From: Aestuarierythrobacter sp037968495
Lineage (GTDB): Bacteria > Pseudomonadota > Alphaproteobacteria > Sphingomonadales > Sphingomonadaceae
Length of the DNA stretch: 54,595 bases
Reading direction: 5' to 3'
NCBI GenBank assembly: GCA_037968495.1
Contig: JBBKVP010000016.1
Coordinates: 1-54,595 of the forward strand
Shown: positions 8,658 through 17,295 of the stretch, one piece after another
Layout of the letters: each line of letters opens with the position of its first letter
Numbering within the stretch: the stretch's first letter is position 1
Program-made: the position numbers and the translations under genes
The notes under the pieces: model-generated
Seen by the model: the letters and a program-made list of their open reading frames with translations, nothing else
Databases searched by the model: none
Told to the model about the DNA's origin: nothing

Positions 8658-8931
8658 AGCAATTGTCAGGAATAGTGGCAGCAAAAGCCGGCCCGCAAAT
8701 ATTGCTTTGAGCGATGGCCATTCGCCCAAATAAATTCCGCCTGCGATAAAAAGATCCGGCGAGCAGACTGACAATGTCAGCCAGCATAAGGATCAAACAC
8801 AGACTAAGCCTCCGCCGCTTGAGCGACGGTGTCGGCAACGCCGGTCTGCCGATCTCAGTGTTCTGAATATTCACCGGCGCGTTAATGTGCAGGCCTTCGG
8901 TTGCGACACCAATTTGCCTAAGTGAAACCAC
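8658..8931 (-). pseudogene. 5' remnant of a polyprenyl-phosphate sugar transferase gene, frameshifted
   Basis: Read on the minus strand, this stretch resembles the N-terminal membrane segment of exopolysaccharide polyprenyl glycosylphosphotransferases. There is RRRLSLCLILMLADIVSLLAG in one frame, then FIAGGIYLGEW and RLLLPLFLTIA in a second frame. The switch falls in a run of T residues (about 8746-8755), consistent with a single-base insertion. Similarity ends at 8658, next to the stop of the plus-strand remnant. A GTG at 8874 could have been the start. The two broken genes were convergent, and both 3' halves are gone. Confidence 0.55.
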
Positions 8932-9028
8932 CTAGATCTGATGTGAACTAGCCAAGAATGATCACTTTGGGAAATCAAACCACAACAAGCCTGCGCAAAA
9001 CCGGAATAGGCTGCGCAATCTTGAAATT

Positions 9029-10060
9029 TTATCGTCGGCCTTTCGCCGCCCGTGCAATTTGCGAAAGCCCTTGTGCCAGCAGCAATTCACCTGCCGCGCT
9101 ATTTGCCAGCAACTCGCGGTGCATTTCCATTAGCCTGTGGGTCAAGCGGTTGAGCCTTTCGCCGCGCCAGCGCTTGAGCTGGTTGGATAGATCGCGCTGA
9201 TCCTTCCAGAAAATGCGGTGTGCTTGCTTTTCGGCATTGAGCAGACCGTCAACATCGTGGTCGCCGCCAAGCTTTGCCGATAGTTGCGCCAGCTGTGCCG
9301 ATCTGCGCTCGAAAGCGAGCAGCACACCTACCGGATTGAGCGACAAATCGCGCATTCGTTTAAGTTCGCTCGCGAGCTTGCCGGTTTCGCCAGACAGGAC
9401 CGCGTTGACAAGCGGCATAAAGCCGTCCTCCTCGGTGGTCGCGCCAATTGCCGCCAGAGCTTCGGCATCGGCATCTCGCGGTGATTGCTGCGAGGCATCG
9501 AGATAAAGCGCCAGTTTGGTGATCTCGCTTTGCGCAAGCCGCACATCCAGCCCTGCACCGCGCGCGATCCGTTCCGCAATATCGCCATTCAGACGAAGGC
9601 CGGCGGTATCGGCCATCGTCCGGACCGACGCGGATACCGCCGAGAGATCAGGCGGCCAGAACATCGCCACCAGCGCATCGTCACGTTTGATCAGCAGCTT
9701 TGCCGTACGTGATTTGTCGGTCGCCGATGTCGCCACCACAATCACTGGACAGGCCTCCCCTTCGCCCTCGATCAGGTTCTTCAGTGCGTCATGCGCTTCG
9801 TCGCCGCTCGCACGGACATATAGGTGACGGTTGCCGCCAAAGAGCGACGAGGAGCGCGCTTCGTCGCCCAGCGACACAGGGTCCTTGCGAAGGTTGGCAC
9901 CGGACAGTTCAATCCGCTCGCCCGGATCATCGAGTAGTTCGACGATTTTGGCTGCAGCGGCGGAAGCCCCCGCTTCGTCAGGGCCGCAGAAGAAAAAGAC
10001 ATTGCACTGGCGCGCCGCCTTTTGCGCCGTCCCATTAAAGTCCCTTTGGGTGGCTTTCAC
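9029..10060 (-). CDS. holA: DNA polymerase III delta subunit
   Basis: The delta subunit is the wrench of the clamp loader that opens the beta sliding clamp. The 343-residue protein shows the family layout: an N-terminal P-loop-like domain (VFFFCGPDEAGASAAA), a middle region with LVAMFWPPDL, and a C-terminal collar domain (LKRWRGERLNRLTHRLMEMHRELL). I prefer GTG 10060 (VKATQRDF) over GTG 10069, because sphingomonad homologues begin KATQ-DF and an AAGGGA site lies upstream. It is the last gene of the minus-strand run leuS-lptE-holA. Confidence 0.9.
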   Translation of the reverse strand: MKATQRDFNGTAQKAARQCNVFFFCGPDEAGASAAAAKIVELLDDPGERIELSGANLRKDPVSLGDEARSSSLFGGNRHLYVRASGDEAHDALKNLIEGEGEACPVIVVATSATDKSRTAKLLIKRDDALVAMFWPPDLSAVSASVRTMADTAGLRLNGDIAERIARGAGLDVRLAQSEITKLALYLDASQQSPRDADAEALAAIGATTEEDGFMPLVNAVLSGETGKLASELKRMRDLSLNPVGVLLAFERRSAQLAQLSAKLGGDHDVDGLLNAEKQAHRIFWKDQRDLSNQLKRWRGERLNRLTHRLMEMHRELLANSAAGELLLAQGLSQIARAAKGRR

Positions 10061-10099
10061 TGCCCCCACGTCCCTTTCAGGACCGCCTCAGCCAGCGGT

Positions 10100-10597
10100 T
10101 TAGTCATTAGAGCGCAATTCCAGCGCGAGGCGAGTTACGATCCGGTCGGCAACCTGCTGGGCAAGGTTTTCGAGTGCCTTTTGCTCTGCTGCAATTGTGG
10201 CAAATTCGCTGGAAACAACGTCAATTCCGGCGTCAGAACCCGCAGTCGCATCAACCAGTATTTTTCCGCTGGAGATATCGACCAGCTGGTAGCGCGCGCG
10301 CAAAGTCCGGCGTCCGCGGCTGATTGAATCGTCGTTAATCAGGCCAAGACCCTCAAGCTCATCGTCAAGCCGCACGTCGAGCCGGTAACGCGGGCTAACC
10401 GCGGAAGCGCCCGTTTCAGCCATCCGGTCATTCAGCGCATTGCGAACGAGCCAGCCGCCGCGCCCGGGTATCGCTGGTACCTCAACTTCTGCAAGTCCGC
10501 GCGCCACTGCGCCATCACCGCCGCCAGCATACATCGGCTGCAAATTGCAGGCCGATAGCGCGGCAAGCGCCAGCATGAGGGGCGCGAAACGCATCAT
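10100..10597 (-). CDS. lptE: LPS assembly lipoprotein LptE
   Basis: LptE plugs the outer-membrane LPS translocon LptD. The 165-residue protein starts with a lipoprotein signal ending in LSACN (lipid-attached Cys16) and continues in the mixed alpha/beta fold of the family (YRLDVRLDDEL, RGRRTLRARYQLVD, then a long C-terminal helix ALENLAQQVADRIVTRLALEL). Its ATG overlaps the leuS stop by four bases (ATGA), so translation is coupled. The leuS-lptE-holA order is conserved widely in proteobacteria, which supports the call despite weak sequence similarity. Confidence 0.87.
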   Translation of the reverse strand: MMRFAPLMLALAALSACNLQPMYAGGGDGAVARGLAEVEVPAIPGRGGWLVRNALNDRMAETGASAVSPRYRLDVRLDDELEGLGLINDDSISRGRRTLRARYQLVDISSGKILVDATAGSDAGIDVVSSEFATIAAEQKALENLAQQVADRIVTRLALELRSND

Positions 10598-13131
10598 ATT
10601 ACGAGGTTTACCAACCGGTCGGGCACAACAATCACCTTGCGAATTTCTGCTCCGTCCAGACTACGCTGCACTTTCTCGCTGGCCAGCGCAAGCGCCTCGA
10701 CCTCATCATTCGGCAGACCCTTTGCCACGGTCAGCGTGTCGCGCAATTTGCCTTTGACCTGCACCGCGATGGTGACTTCATCATCAACCAGCAGCGCCTC
10801 ATCAGCCTCGGGCCATGCGGCATTTGCGACCAATGCATCGTCATTAGTTTTGGACCGCATCTTGCTCCAGGCTTCTTCGCCCAGATGCGGCATCATGGGG
10901 CTGACGAGCAACAGTAGATCACGGATTGCAGAGCTGCGGCTAGCAGAAGGTTTCGCCTTCTCGACCGCGCCAGTCAGTTCGTAAATGCGTGCCACTGCCT
11001 TGTTGAAGGAAAGTGCCTCAATATCGTCCGCAACGGCGGCAACGGTCTTGGCAGCGGCACGATCGATGTCCTTATCTTCGCCAGATGCACTGGCGTCATA
11101 TTGTTCAAACAGGCGCCACAGACGCTGGACGAAACGCCAACAACCTTCGATGCCTGCTTCGGACCACGGCAAGTCGCGCTCAGGCGGACTATCACTGAGC
11201 ATAAACCAGCGGACCGCATCAGCGCCATATTTCGCGACGATTTCATCGGGGTCGACGGTGTTCTTCTTCGACTTGGACATCTTGATGACCCGGCCGATTT
11301 CAACCGCGCTGCCGTCTGCCTTCAATGTCGCTTTGTCGGACTCGCGTGCAACCTCATTCGGCGAGAAAAAGACGGCTCGGTCGCCTTCCTTCCGGCTGTA
11401 AGTTTCATGCGTCACCATGCCTTGCGTAAACAGGCTGGCGAAAGGTTCATCAACATCGATCAAGCCAATATGCTTCAGCGCCCGCGTCCAGAACCGCGCA
11501 TACAGCAGGTGCAAGATCGCGTGTTCGATGCCGCCAATATATTGCTCAACCGGCAGCCATTTGGCGAGTTCTTCACGGTCGAATGGCTTGTCATCCGGCT
11601 GGCTGGCGAAGCGCAGGAAGTACCATGAGCTATCGACAAAAGTGTCGAGCGTATCGGTTTCGCGCTGGGCCTTTGCTCCGCATTCCGGGCAATCGACATG
11701 CTTCCAAGTCGGATGGCGTTCAAGCGGATTACCGGGCGTTTTGAAGTCCACATTTTCGGGCAGCGTGACCGGCAGATGGTCATTCGGAACAGGCACGACG
11801 CCGCAGGCATTGCAATGGATGAAGGGTATCGGCGTGCCCCAGTAACGTTGGCGCGAAACGCCCCAATCGCGCAAGCGCCAAACGGTTTTGCCTTCGCCCC
11901 AACCCTGCTTTTCAGCAAGGTCGATGACACGCTCGATTGCGGCTGCGACATCCATTCCGTCAAGGAATTGCGAGTTGACGATTACACCGTCGCCCGGTTC
12001 CGCTTCACCGGCAAAGGGAGCCTTCGCTTCGGATGTATCTTTCGCCACCACTCGCGTAATCGGCAGATCGTATTTTGTCGCAAATTCGAAGTCGCGCTGG
12101 TCATGCCCTGGCACGCCCATAACGGCGCCAGTGCCATATTCCATGAGCACGAAGTTCGCGATGTAGACGGGCAGGCGGATGCTCTCGTCGAGCGGGTGAA
12201 CGACCTTCAGCCCGGTGTCGAAGCCCAGCTTCTCAGCAGTCTCCAATTCAGCCGCAGTCGTGCCGCCAGCCTTGCACAAATCAATAAATGCCTGCGCGTC
12301 ACTAGAAGTGCTGGCCGCAGCCTGAGCAATCGGGTGATCAGCCGCGACCGCAACGAAGCTAGCGCCGAAAATCGTGTCGGGCCGCGTCGTATAAACTTCG
12401 ATCTGTTCGTCGAAATTGCCGCCCTTGAAATGGAACTGCATGCCCTGCGACTTGCCGATCCAGTTTTCCTGCATCAGCCGAACCTTATCAGGCCAGTTCT
12501 TCAGCTCGCCAAGTCCTTCGAGCAGCTCGTCGGCGAAGTCGGTTATCTTGAGAAACCACTGGGCAAGTTTGCGCTTCTCGACCACTGCGCCGCTGCGCCA
12601 GCCCTTGCCGTCGATTACCTGTTCATTGGCCAAAACCGTCTGATCTACAGGGTCCCAATTGACCGTACTTTCCTTGCGGTAGACGAGGCCCGCCGCATAA
12701 AGATCAGCAAACAGCGCCTGTTCGTGGCCGTAATATTCAGGATCGCAGGTCGCGAGTTCGCGGCTCCAATCGAGCGCAAAGCCGAGGCGCTTCAGCTGCG
12801 CTTTCATGTTGGCGATATTGTCGCGCGTCCAACCGCCGGGATGCACTCCCTTTTCCATCGCGGCGTTCTCGGCTGGCATGCCAAAGGCATCCCAGCCCAT
12901 CGGATGAAGCACCTCATGGCCGCGCATCCGGCGATAACGCGCCAGGACATCGCCCATCGTATAATTACGGACGTGACCGATGTGGATGCGCCCGCTGGGA
13001 TAGGGAAACATCTCGAGCACAAAACTTTTGGGCTTATTGCTGTTACTGTCGGCGGCAAAACACTGGGCTTCGTCCCATGCGCGCTGCCAGCGCCCGTCGG
13101 CCTGCGACGGATCGAATTTCGTGTCATTCAT
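10594..13131 (-). CDS. leuS: Leucyl-tRNA synthetase
   Basis: This full-length class I synthetase (845 residues) charges tRNA-Leu. The ATP-binding HIGH motif is present as PYPSGRIHIGHVRNYTMGD near residue 45 and the KMSKS loop as IKMSKSKKNTVDP near 610. The CP1 editing insertion lies between, with the TTRPDTIFGASFVAVAADHP block near 250. A zinc-ribbon-like CNACG...CPECG is visible near 440-480. The C-terminal anticodon and LeuRS-specific domains are complete. It is the first gene of a leuS-lptE-holA unit and overlaps lptE by four bases. Confidence 0.97.
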   Translation of the reverse strand: MNDTKFDPSQADGRWQRAWDEAQCFAADSNSNKPKSFVLEMFPYPSGRIHIGHVRNYTMGDVLARYRRMRGHEVLHPMGWDAFGMPAENAAMEKGVHPGGWTRDNIANMKAQLKRLGFALDWSRELATCDPEYYGHEQALFADLYAAGLVYRKESTVNWDPVDQTVLANEQVIDGKGWRSGAVVEKRKLAQWFLKITDFADELLEGLGELKNWPDKVRLMQENWIGKSQGMQFHFKGGNFDEQIEVYTTRPDTIFGASFVAVAADHPIAQAAASTSSDAQAFIDLCKAGGTTAAELETAEKLGFDTGLKVVHPLDESIRLPVYIANFVLMEYGTGAVMGVPGHDQRDFEFATKYDLPITRVVAKDTSEAKAPFAGEAEPGDGVIVNSQFLDGMDVAAAIERVIDLAEKQGWGEGKTVWRLRDWGVSRQRYWGTPIPFIHCNACGVVPVPNDHLPVTLPENVDFKTPGNPLERHPTWKHVDCPECGAKAQRETDTLDTFVDSSWYFLRFASQPDDKPFDREELAKWLPVEQYIGGIEHAILHLLYARFWTRALKHIGLIDVDEPFASLFTQGMVTHETYSRKEGDRAVFFSPNEVARESDKATLKADGSAVEIGRVIKMSKSKKNTVDPDEIVAKYGADAVRWFMLSDSPPERDLPWSEAGIEGCWRFVQRLWRLFEQYDASASGEDKDIDRAAAKTVAAVADDIEALSFNKAVARIYELTGAVEKAKPSASRSSAIRDLLLLVSPMMPHLGEEAWSKMRSKTNDDALVANAAWPEADEALLVDDEVTIAVQVKGKLRDTLTVAKGLPNDEVEALALASEKVQRSLDGAEIRKVIVVPDRLVNLVI

Positions 13132-13164
13132 GGCAAAGCCCTTTGGGGCTAGCTGGTAGCGGGA

Positions 13165-13632
13165 TCAACCCGAAACAGAAGAGCGCCGCAGTTGGCGGGC
13201 CTTTGTCAGGATGATGTCTTCCAGTTTCTGCACGGTGGCAGCCTGAACCGGAGCATCGACCCATGCACCGCCCTGCGAAACCTGACGGCTGGCTGCAACG
13301 CGCAATGCGTCAGCGCGCAAATCCTGATCGAGGATAGTGATAGTCATCTTCACACGCTCGCCCGGATTGTTCGGGTTAGCGTACCAATCGGTTACAATAA
13401 CGCCGCCCGCGCTGTCGGTCTGCAGCAGCGGAGCAAACGATACGGTATCGAGCGAAGCGCGCCAGAGATAGGAATTCACGCCAATCGTCGTAATTTTGGA
13501 TGCGGCCATATCTGCCTCGGGGCGCGCATTGCCGCCGCCGCAAGCCGAAAGCCCGAACAGCGAAGCGCCAATTAACAGCGCGCGAGCCATCTTTGCAGCA
13601 GAGGAGGTCGAGTTGTTGCTGGTCGCCATCAT
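13165..13632 (-). CDS. DUF3576 domain lipoprotein
   Basis: This 155-residue protein begins with a signal peptide ending in a lipobox (FGLSACGGG), so it is probably lipid-anchored in the envelope. The mature part matches DUF3576: IGVNSYLWRASLDTVSFAPLLQTDSAGGVIVTDWY, then a C-terminal helix VQKLEDIILTKARQLRRSS. Function is unknown. The gene usually precedes leuS in alphaproteobacteria, as here, 33 bp upstream on the same strand, so all four genes may form one operon. ATG 13632 was chosen because the upstream extension is not signal-like; ATG 13629 is equally possible. Confidence 0.85.
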   Translation of the reverse strand: MMATSNNSTSSAAKMARALLIGASLFGLSACGGGNARPEADMAASKITTIGVNSYLWRASLDTVSFAPLLQTDSAGGVIVTDWYANPNNPGERVKMTITILDQDLRADALRVAASRQVSQGGAWVDAPVQAATVQKLEDIILTKARQLRRSSVSG

Positions 13633-14018
13633 TGATATTGGTCCCGTATCGTTCGGTTGCCGCGCACGGCAGATGCCGCGCGCCTTTGCGATGTCTCTAT
13701 AACCGGCACGCCCTTGCGGCAAGCCACACATGCGTGTCCATTACGAGCGTTCTATTGCACCTGACAGCGGTGAATGGCCGCTTAACCTTACGGCTTTGAA
13801 GATCGAACCTGTGGACTGGGTGCAACAGTTTGTAAAAACACGACACGGCGAGAGTTGTCCGGACTGGCCAAGAACCTGTCATAATTTTATCAACAGGTGT
13901 AGGTTACCACCGAGCCGAGTCGTTTATACGCAACTCAGGAACGGTTCAGGCACTTAGGTGCTTATAGATTTGAGAGCCCTCACCTTTAGGGGGCCGCAGT
14001 TTGGGGCTTTTTAGAACT
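13633..14018. other. Intergenic region between divergent genes
   Basis: The 386-bp space separates the starts of the DUF3576 gene (minus) and an outer-membrane-like gene (plus), so promoters for both should lie here. I see no convincing -35/-10 pair, repeat or RNA gene. A frame of 75 codons exists on the plus strand from 13730, but it has no family features and looks like chance. Confidence 0.5.
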
Positions 14019-14783
14019 ATGGCCAAGACCGGCAAAATGGCGAAGCGCAGCGGAATTTCCGCACGCCTTCTGCTTGCCGGTGCGATTATCGGCCTGGCCA
14101 TTCCCGGAACCGGCATGGCGATCGCTAGCAGAGGCGACGCCCCCAGCTTCGTTCAAAGCAGTATCGCATCATTCACTCCTGCAGGCGTTGATCCTGAATT
14201 GGCGCGCCGCGTGGCAAGCCGCTTCGATGGCAAGGCTGCCTTGCGTTTCACTCCCGCCGGATCAGGTAAGGAAACTGACCGCGCCGCCACTGTTGCGGTG
14301 CGCGTCGATGGCCAAACCGCGCGCGCCATTTCGGTCCGCAGCGCGATCAAGGTCGCTCGCGGTGAAGCAGGCGCCGGTCAGCCGATCAGTGAGATCCGCA
14401 TTGCACCGACGCGTTACAGCCTTGGTACATCGCGCGGTTACAAGAGCTTTGCGAAGCCTTTCACGCTTTCCAATCAGGTCAAGGATATCACCATGCCTGA
14501 TCTGGCCAGTTTCGAGCCGGGCCAAGGCACTGCTGTTAAGAAGTCAAGCCGTTTTGGCGCAGATATCCATCTTGAAAACGAAGTGAAACCTGGCCGTGCT
14601 CCGAGCACACTCGAAGGCCTGGGCGATCAGGCCGTTGATGTCAGTGGCAGCTTCCGCGTTGCCAAGAACCTGAACGTCACTGCCGGTGTTCGCCTGTCAC
14701 AAGACCGTGACCGGATTGCTCCACTGACCGATGCGACACAAGATGCGCAAGCCGTCTACGTTGGAACGCGCTTCAAGTTCTGA
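14019..14783 (+). CDS. Exported, outer-membrane-like protein of unknown function
   Basis: I do not recognise the family. The 254-residue protein has a signal peptide (about residues 1-37: basic KTGKMAKRSG, a hydrophobic stretch, then GMAIA). The C-terminal part reads as alternating beta-strands (VDVSGSFRVAKNLNVTAGVRLSQDRDR, then AVYVGTRFKF) and ends in phenylalanine, the usual outer-membrane beta-barrel signal. The middle holds many Arg/Ala-rich strands (TVAVRVDGQTARAISVRSAIKVAR). It may be a small barrel or a barrel-associated protein. ATG 14019 is chosen over a TTG at 14001; ATG 14037 is possible. Confidence 0.6.
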   Translation: MAKTGKMAKRSGISARLLLAGAIIGLAIPGTGMAIASRGDAPSFVQSSIASFTPAGVDPELARRVASRFDGKAALRFTPAGSGKETDRAATVAVRVDGQTARAISVRSAIKVARGEAGAGQPISEIRIAPTRYSLGTSRGYKSFAKPFTLSNQVKDITMPDLASFEPGQGTAVKKSSRFGADIHLENEVKPGRAPSTLEGLGDQAVDVSGSFRVAKNLNVTAGVRLSQDRDRIAPLTDATQDAQAVYVGTRFKF

Positions 14784-14953
14784 TCACCGTCGGCCTGTAG
14801 GGTCCGCAACTCTCCATATAACTGCTCACTCGCCACAGGCCGCCCCGCCTATGGATACGAATTCTTGCATCCATCTTTTGCAGCGCGGGCCTGCTTGTCG
14901 TAGCGTCATGCTGAATTCGCCAGAAGCGAATCGCAGCGAAAAGGGGATTGATG

Positions 14954-15676
14954 ATGGCACGAGTGGCAGTGGTAACCGGCGGAACGCGCGGAATTGGTAA
15001 AGCGGTCTGCATCGCTCTCAGCGAACAAGGCCACACGGTCGTCGCAAATTTCGGCGGCAATGAAAATGCCGCCAGGAAGTTCACCGAAGAAACCGGTTTT
15101 GCTGCCTACAAGTTCGATGTCGGTGATCATCAAGCGGTGCTTGATGGTTGCGCCCAGATTGTGAGCGAAGTTGGCGACATCGATATTGTCGTAAATAACG
15201 CCGGCATCACCCGCGACGGCACGCTAAATCGCATGACCTTCGACGACTGGAACGAAGTCATGCGCATTAATCTTGGTGGCTGCTTCAATATGGCAAAAGC
15301 CTGCTTCCCCGGCATGAGCGAACGCGGCTGGGGCCGGATTGTGAATATCGGATCCATCAACGGTCAGGCAGGACAATATGGCCAGGTCAATTACGCAGCC
15401 GCCAAGTCAGGCATTCACGGCTTCACCAAAGCGCTTGCTCAGGAAGGTGCGCGCAAGGGCGTGACCGTCAACGCTATCGCGCCCGGTTACATCGACACCG
15501 ACATGGTCGCCGCCGTTCCCGATGCCGTCCTCGAAAAAATCGTTGCAAAAATTCCGGTCGGCCGCCTCGGCCAAGCCTCGGAAATCGCACGCGGTGTTGC
15601 CTTCCTAGCGTCTGAAGAAGGCGCATTTGTCACCGGATCGACGATGAGCATCAATGGCGGCCAGCATATGTATTGA
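14954..15676 (+). CDS. phaB: Acetoacetyl-CoA reductase (short-chain dehydrogenase)
   Basis: This 240-residue classical short-chain dehydrogenase fits PhaB, which reduces acetoacetyl-CoA to (R)-3-hydroxybutyryl-CoA with NADPH for polyhydroxybutyrate. Motifs are TGGTRGIG (cofactor), NNAGI, the catalytic Ser in NIGSINGQAGQYGQ, YAAAK (Tyr and Lys), and APGYIDTDMV. The SINGQ-GQ-GQ-NY stretch is more PhaB-like than FabG-like. An AAGGGG ribosome site at 14941-14946 fits ATG 14954; ATG 14951 is possible. No phaC or phaA is nearby. FabG remains an alternative. Confidence 0.87.
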   Translation: MARVAVVTGGTRGIGKAVCIALSEQGHTVVANFGGNENAARKFTEETGFAAYKFDVGDHQAVLDGCAQIVSEVGDIDIVVNNAGITRDGTLNRMTFDDWNEVMRINLGGCFNMAKACFPGMSERGWGRIVNIGSINGQAGQYGQVNYAAAKSGIHGFTKALAQEGARKGVTVNAIAPGYIDTDMVAAVPDAVLEKIVAKIPVGRLGQASEIARGVAFLASEEGAFVTGSTMSINGGQHMY

Positions 15677-15689
15677 GTATGGTGCGCGA

Positions 15690-15917
15690 ATGAGCGCGCC
15701 TTACCACCCGCCAGTCAAACGCTCGGTAGAGATCGCCGGACACAAGACCTCGATCAGCCTGGAACCCTTATTTTGGGACCTGTTGAAACAGGCAGCTGAA
15801 CGTGAAGGCGTGCCGATAAATGCGCTTGTTGCAATGATCGATGCCGAGCGGATTTTGTCTGAAACCCCGCCCGGCCTAGCCAGCGCGATCAGGATTTGGC
15901 TGGTCGTAAACTCCTAG
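15690..15917 (+). CDS. Ribbon-helix-helix domain protein
   Basis: This 75-residue protein has a basic N-terminus, a short strand (VEIAGHKTSISLE) and two helices (LFWDLLKQAAEREGVPINALVAMIDAER), the layout of ribbon-helix-helix DNA-binding proteins common in alphaproteobacteria. ATG 15690 is preferred over an in-frame start inside the upstream gene, since homologues begin near MSAPYHPPVKRSV. It starts 13 bp after the acetoacetyl-CoA reductase gene and is probably co-transcribed with it. The target is unknown. Confidence 0.75.
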   Translation: MSAPYHPPVKRSVEIAGHKTSISLEPLFWDLLKQAAEREGVPINALVAMIDAERILSETPPGLASAIRIWLVVNS

Positions 15918-15933
15918 AACTAAACCCGCTGGT

Positions 15934-17214
15934 TCAATCGCCGACGCGCTCCACATCGGCGCCGACCATCGCGAGCTTTTCCTCAAGCCGCTCATAGCCT
16001 CGGTCTAGGTGGTAGAGGCGGTGGACCTGTGTTTCGCCTTTAGCGGCGAGACCTGCGATCACCAAACTCATCGAAGCGCGAAGATCGGTCGCCATAACTT
16101 CAGCCCCGTTCATTTCATCCACGCCGTGCACGATTGCCGTGCGTCCTGACGTTTCGATATGCGCGCCCATGCGGCCAAGTTCAGGCACATGCATATAACG
16201 GTTTTCGAAGATCGTTTCGGTCAGCACGCTGGTGCCCTCAGCGCGGCAGAGCATTGCCATTAGCTGCGCCTGCATGTCGGTGGCTAGGCCAGGATAGGGT
16301 GCGGTTGAGAGGTTCACTGCCTTCAGCTTGCCGTCCGCCTTCACGTCGACGCCGTGCTTGTCGCTTTCGACATGCACGCCGGCACTGCGCAGGGCCCCGA
16401 TGGTTGCGGCCATATCTTCTGCCTTGGCCCCGTCCAGACGCACTTCACCGCCGGTAATCGCCGCTGCGCAAGCATAGGAGCCTGCCTCGATCCGGTCGGG
16501 CATCACTTTATAGGTGGCCCCGTTCAGTCGCTTCACACCGTGCACGATCAGGTCGGACGTGCCGATGCCTTCGATTTCTGCGCCCATCGCGACCAGCAAA
16601 TTGCACAGATCGACAATCTCCGGCTCGCGCGCAGAATTGCCGAAGCGCGACGTGCCATTGGCAAGCGAAGCCGCCATCAGCGCATTCTCTGTCGCGCCGA
16701 CGGATACCACTGGAAACTCAAAATCACCACCGGGCAGCCCGCCATCAGGTGCATGGGCGCGGACGTAACCTTCGGCCAATTCTATTTCGGCGCCAATGGC
16801 CTCAAGCACCTTCAAATGCAGATCGATAGGCCGGTTGCCGATGGCACAGCCGCCCGGAAGCGACACTGTTGCCTCGCCTGCACGTGCCAATAAGGGCCCA
16901 AGCACAAGGATCGACGCGCGCATCTTGCGAACGAGGTCATAAGGCGCGACGGTCGAGGTCAGGCGCTGTGCATTATACGTCACGACACGGCCGAATTCCT
17001 CGGGCCGGTTGCCGGCAATCGAAGTGCTCGCACCGAATTGCGTCATCAAATGCTGGAAACCGTCAATATCGGCGAGACGCGGCAAATTTCGCAGCGTCAG
17101 CGGCTCTTCAGTTAGCAACGCGCAGGGGATCAGCGTCAGCGCCGAGTTCTTTGCGCCGCTGATCGGCAGGGTGCCTGAAAGGCGATTACCGCCGCGAATG
17201 ATGATTTTTTCCAT
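15934..17214 (-). CDS. murA: UDP-N-acetylglucosamine 1-carboxyvinyltransferase
   Basis: MurA transfers enolpyruvate from PEP to UDP-GlcNAc, the first committed step of peptidoglycan synthesis. The 426-residue protein has SGAKNSAL near residue 20 and the catalytic loop LPGGCAIGNRP with Cys123 intact, so it should be the fosfomycin-sensitive form. The C-terminal DLRASMSLVIAGLAAKG is also typical. ATG 17214 (MEKIIIRGG) matches the family start; a longer frame reaches 17274. It is divergent from galU with about 80 bp between them, both supplying envelope sugar precursors. Confidence 0.96.
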   Translation of the reverse strand: MEKIIIRGGNRLSGTLPISGAKNSALTLIPCALLTEEPLTLRNLPRLADIDGFQHLMTQFGASTSIAGNRPEEFGRVVTYNAQRLTSTVAPYDLVRKMRASILVLGPLLARAGEATVSLPGGCAIGNRPIDLHLKVLEAIGAEIELAEGYVRAHAPDGGLPGGDFEFPVVSVGATENALMAASLANGTSRFGNSAREPEIVDLCNLLVAMGAEIEGIGTSDLIVHGVKRLNGATYKVMPDRIEAGSYACAAAITGGEVRLDGAKAEDMAATIGALRSAGVHVESDKHGVDVKADGKLKAVNLSTAPYPGLATDMQAQLMAMLCRAEGTSVLTETIFENRYMHVPELGRMGAHIETSGRTAIVHGVDEMNGAEVMATDLRASMSLVIAGLAAKGETQVHRLYHLDRGYERLEEKLAMVGADVERVGD

Positions 17215-17295
17215 GAAGACTGCGTTTAACGGGATTCCAGCGTCCGTAAAGTCACCGGTTGACCGAAGTGCCAACAGGCTTCAATCCTTCACGCC

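Noticed and set aside
13730..13957. 75-codon frame in the region upstream of the outer-membrane-like gene
   Set aside because: Composition is unlike a real protein, there is no ribosome site, and it overlaps the expected promoter region.
16764..16790. Further GTAACC hexamers (for example 16764, 39986, 54445)
   Set aside because: None has CGAA at the 16-base spacing, and most lie within genes.
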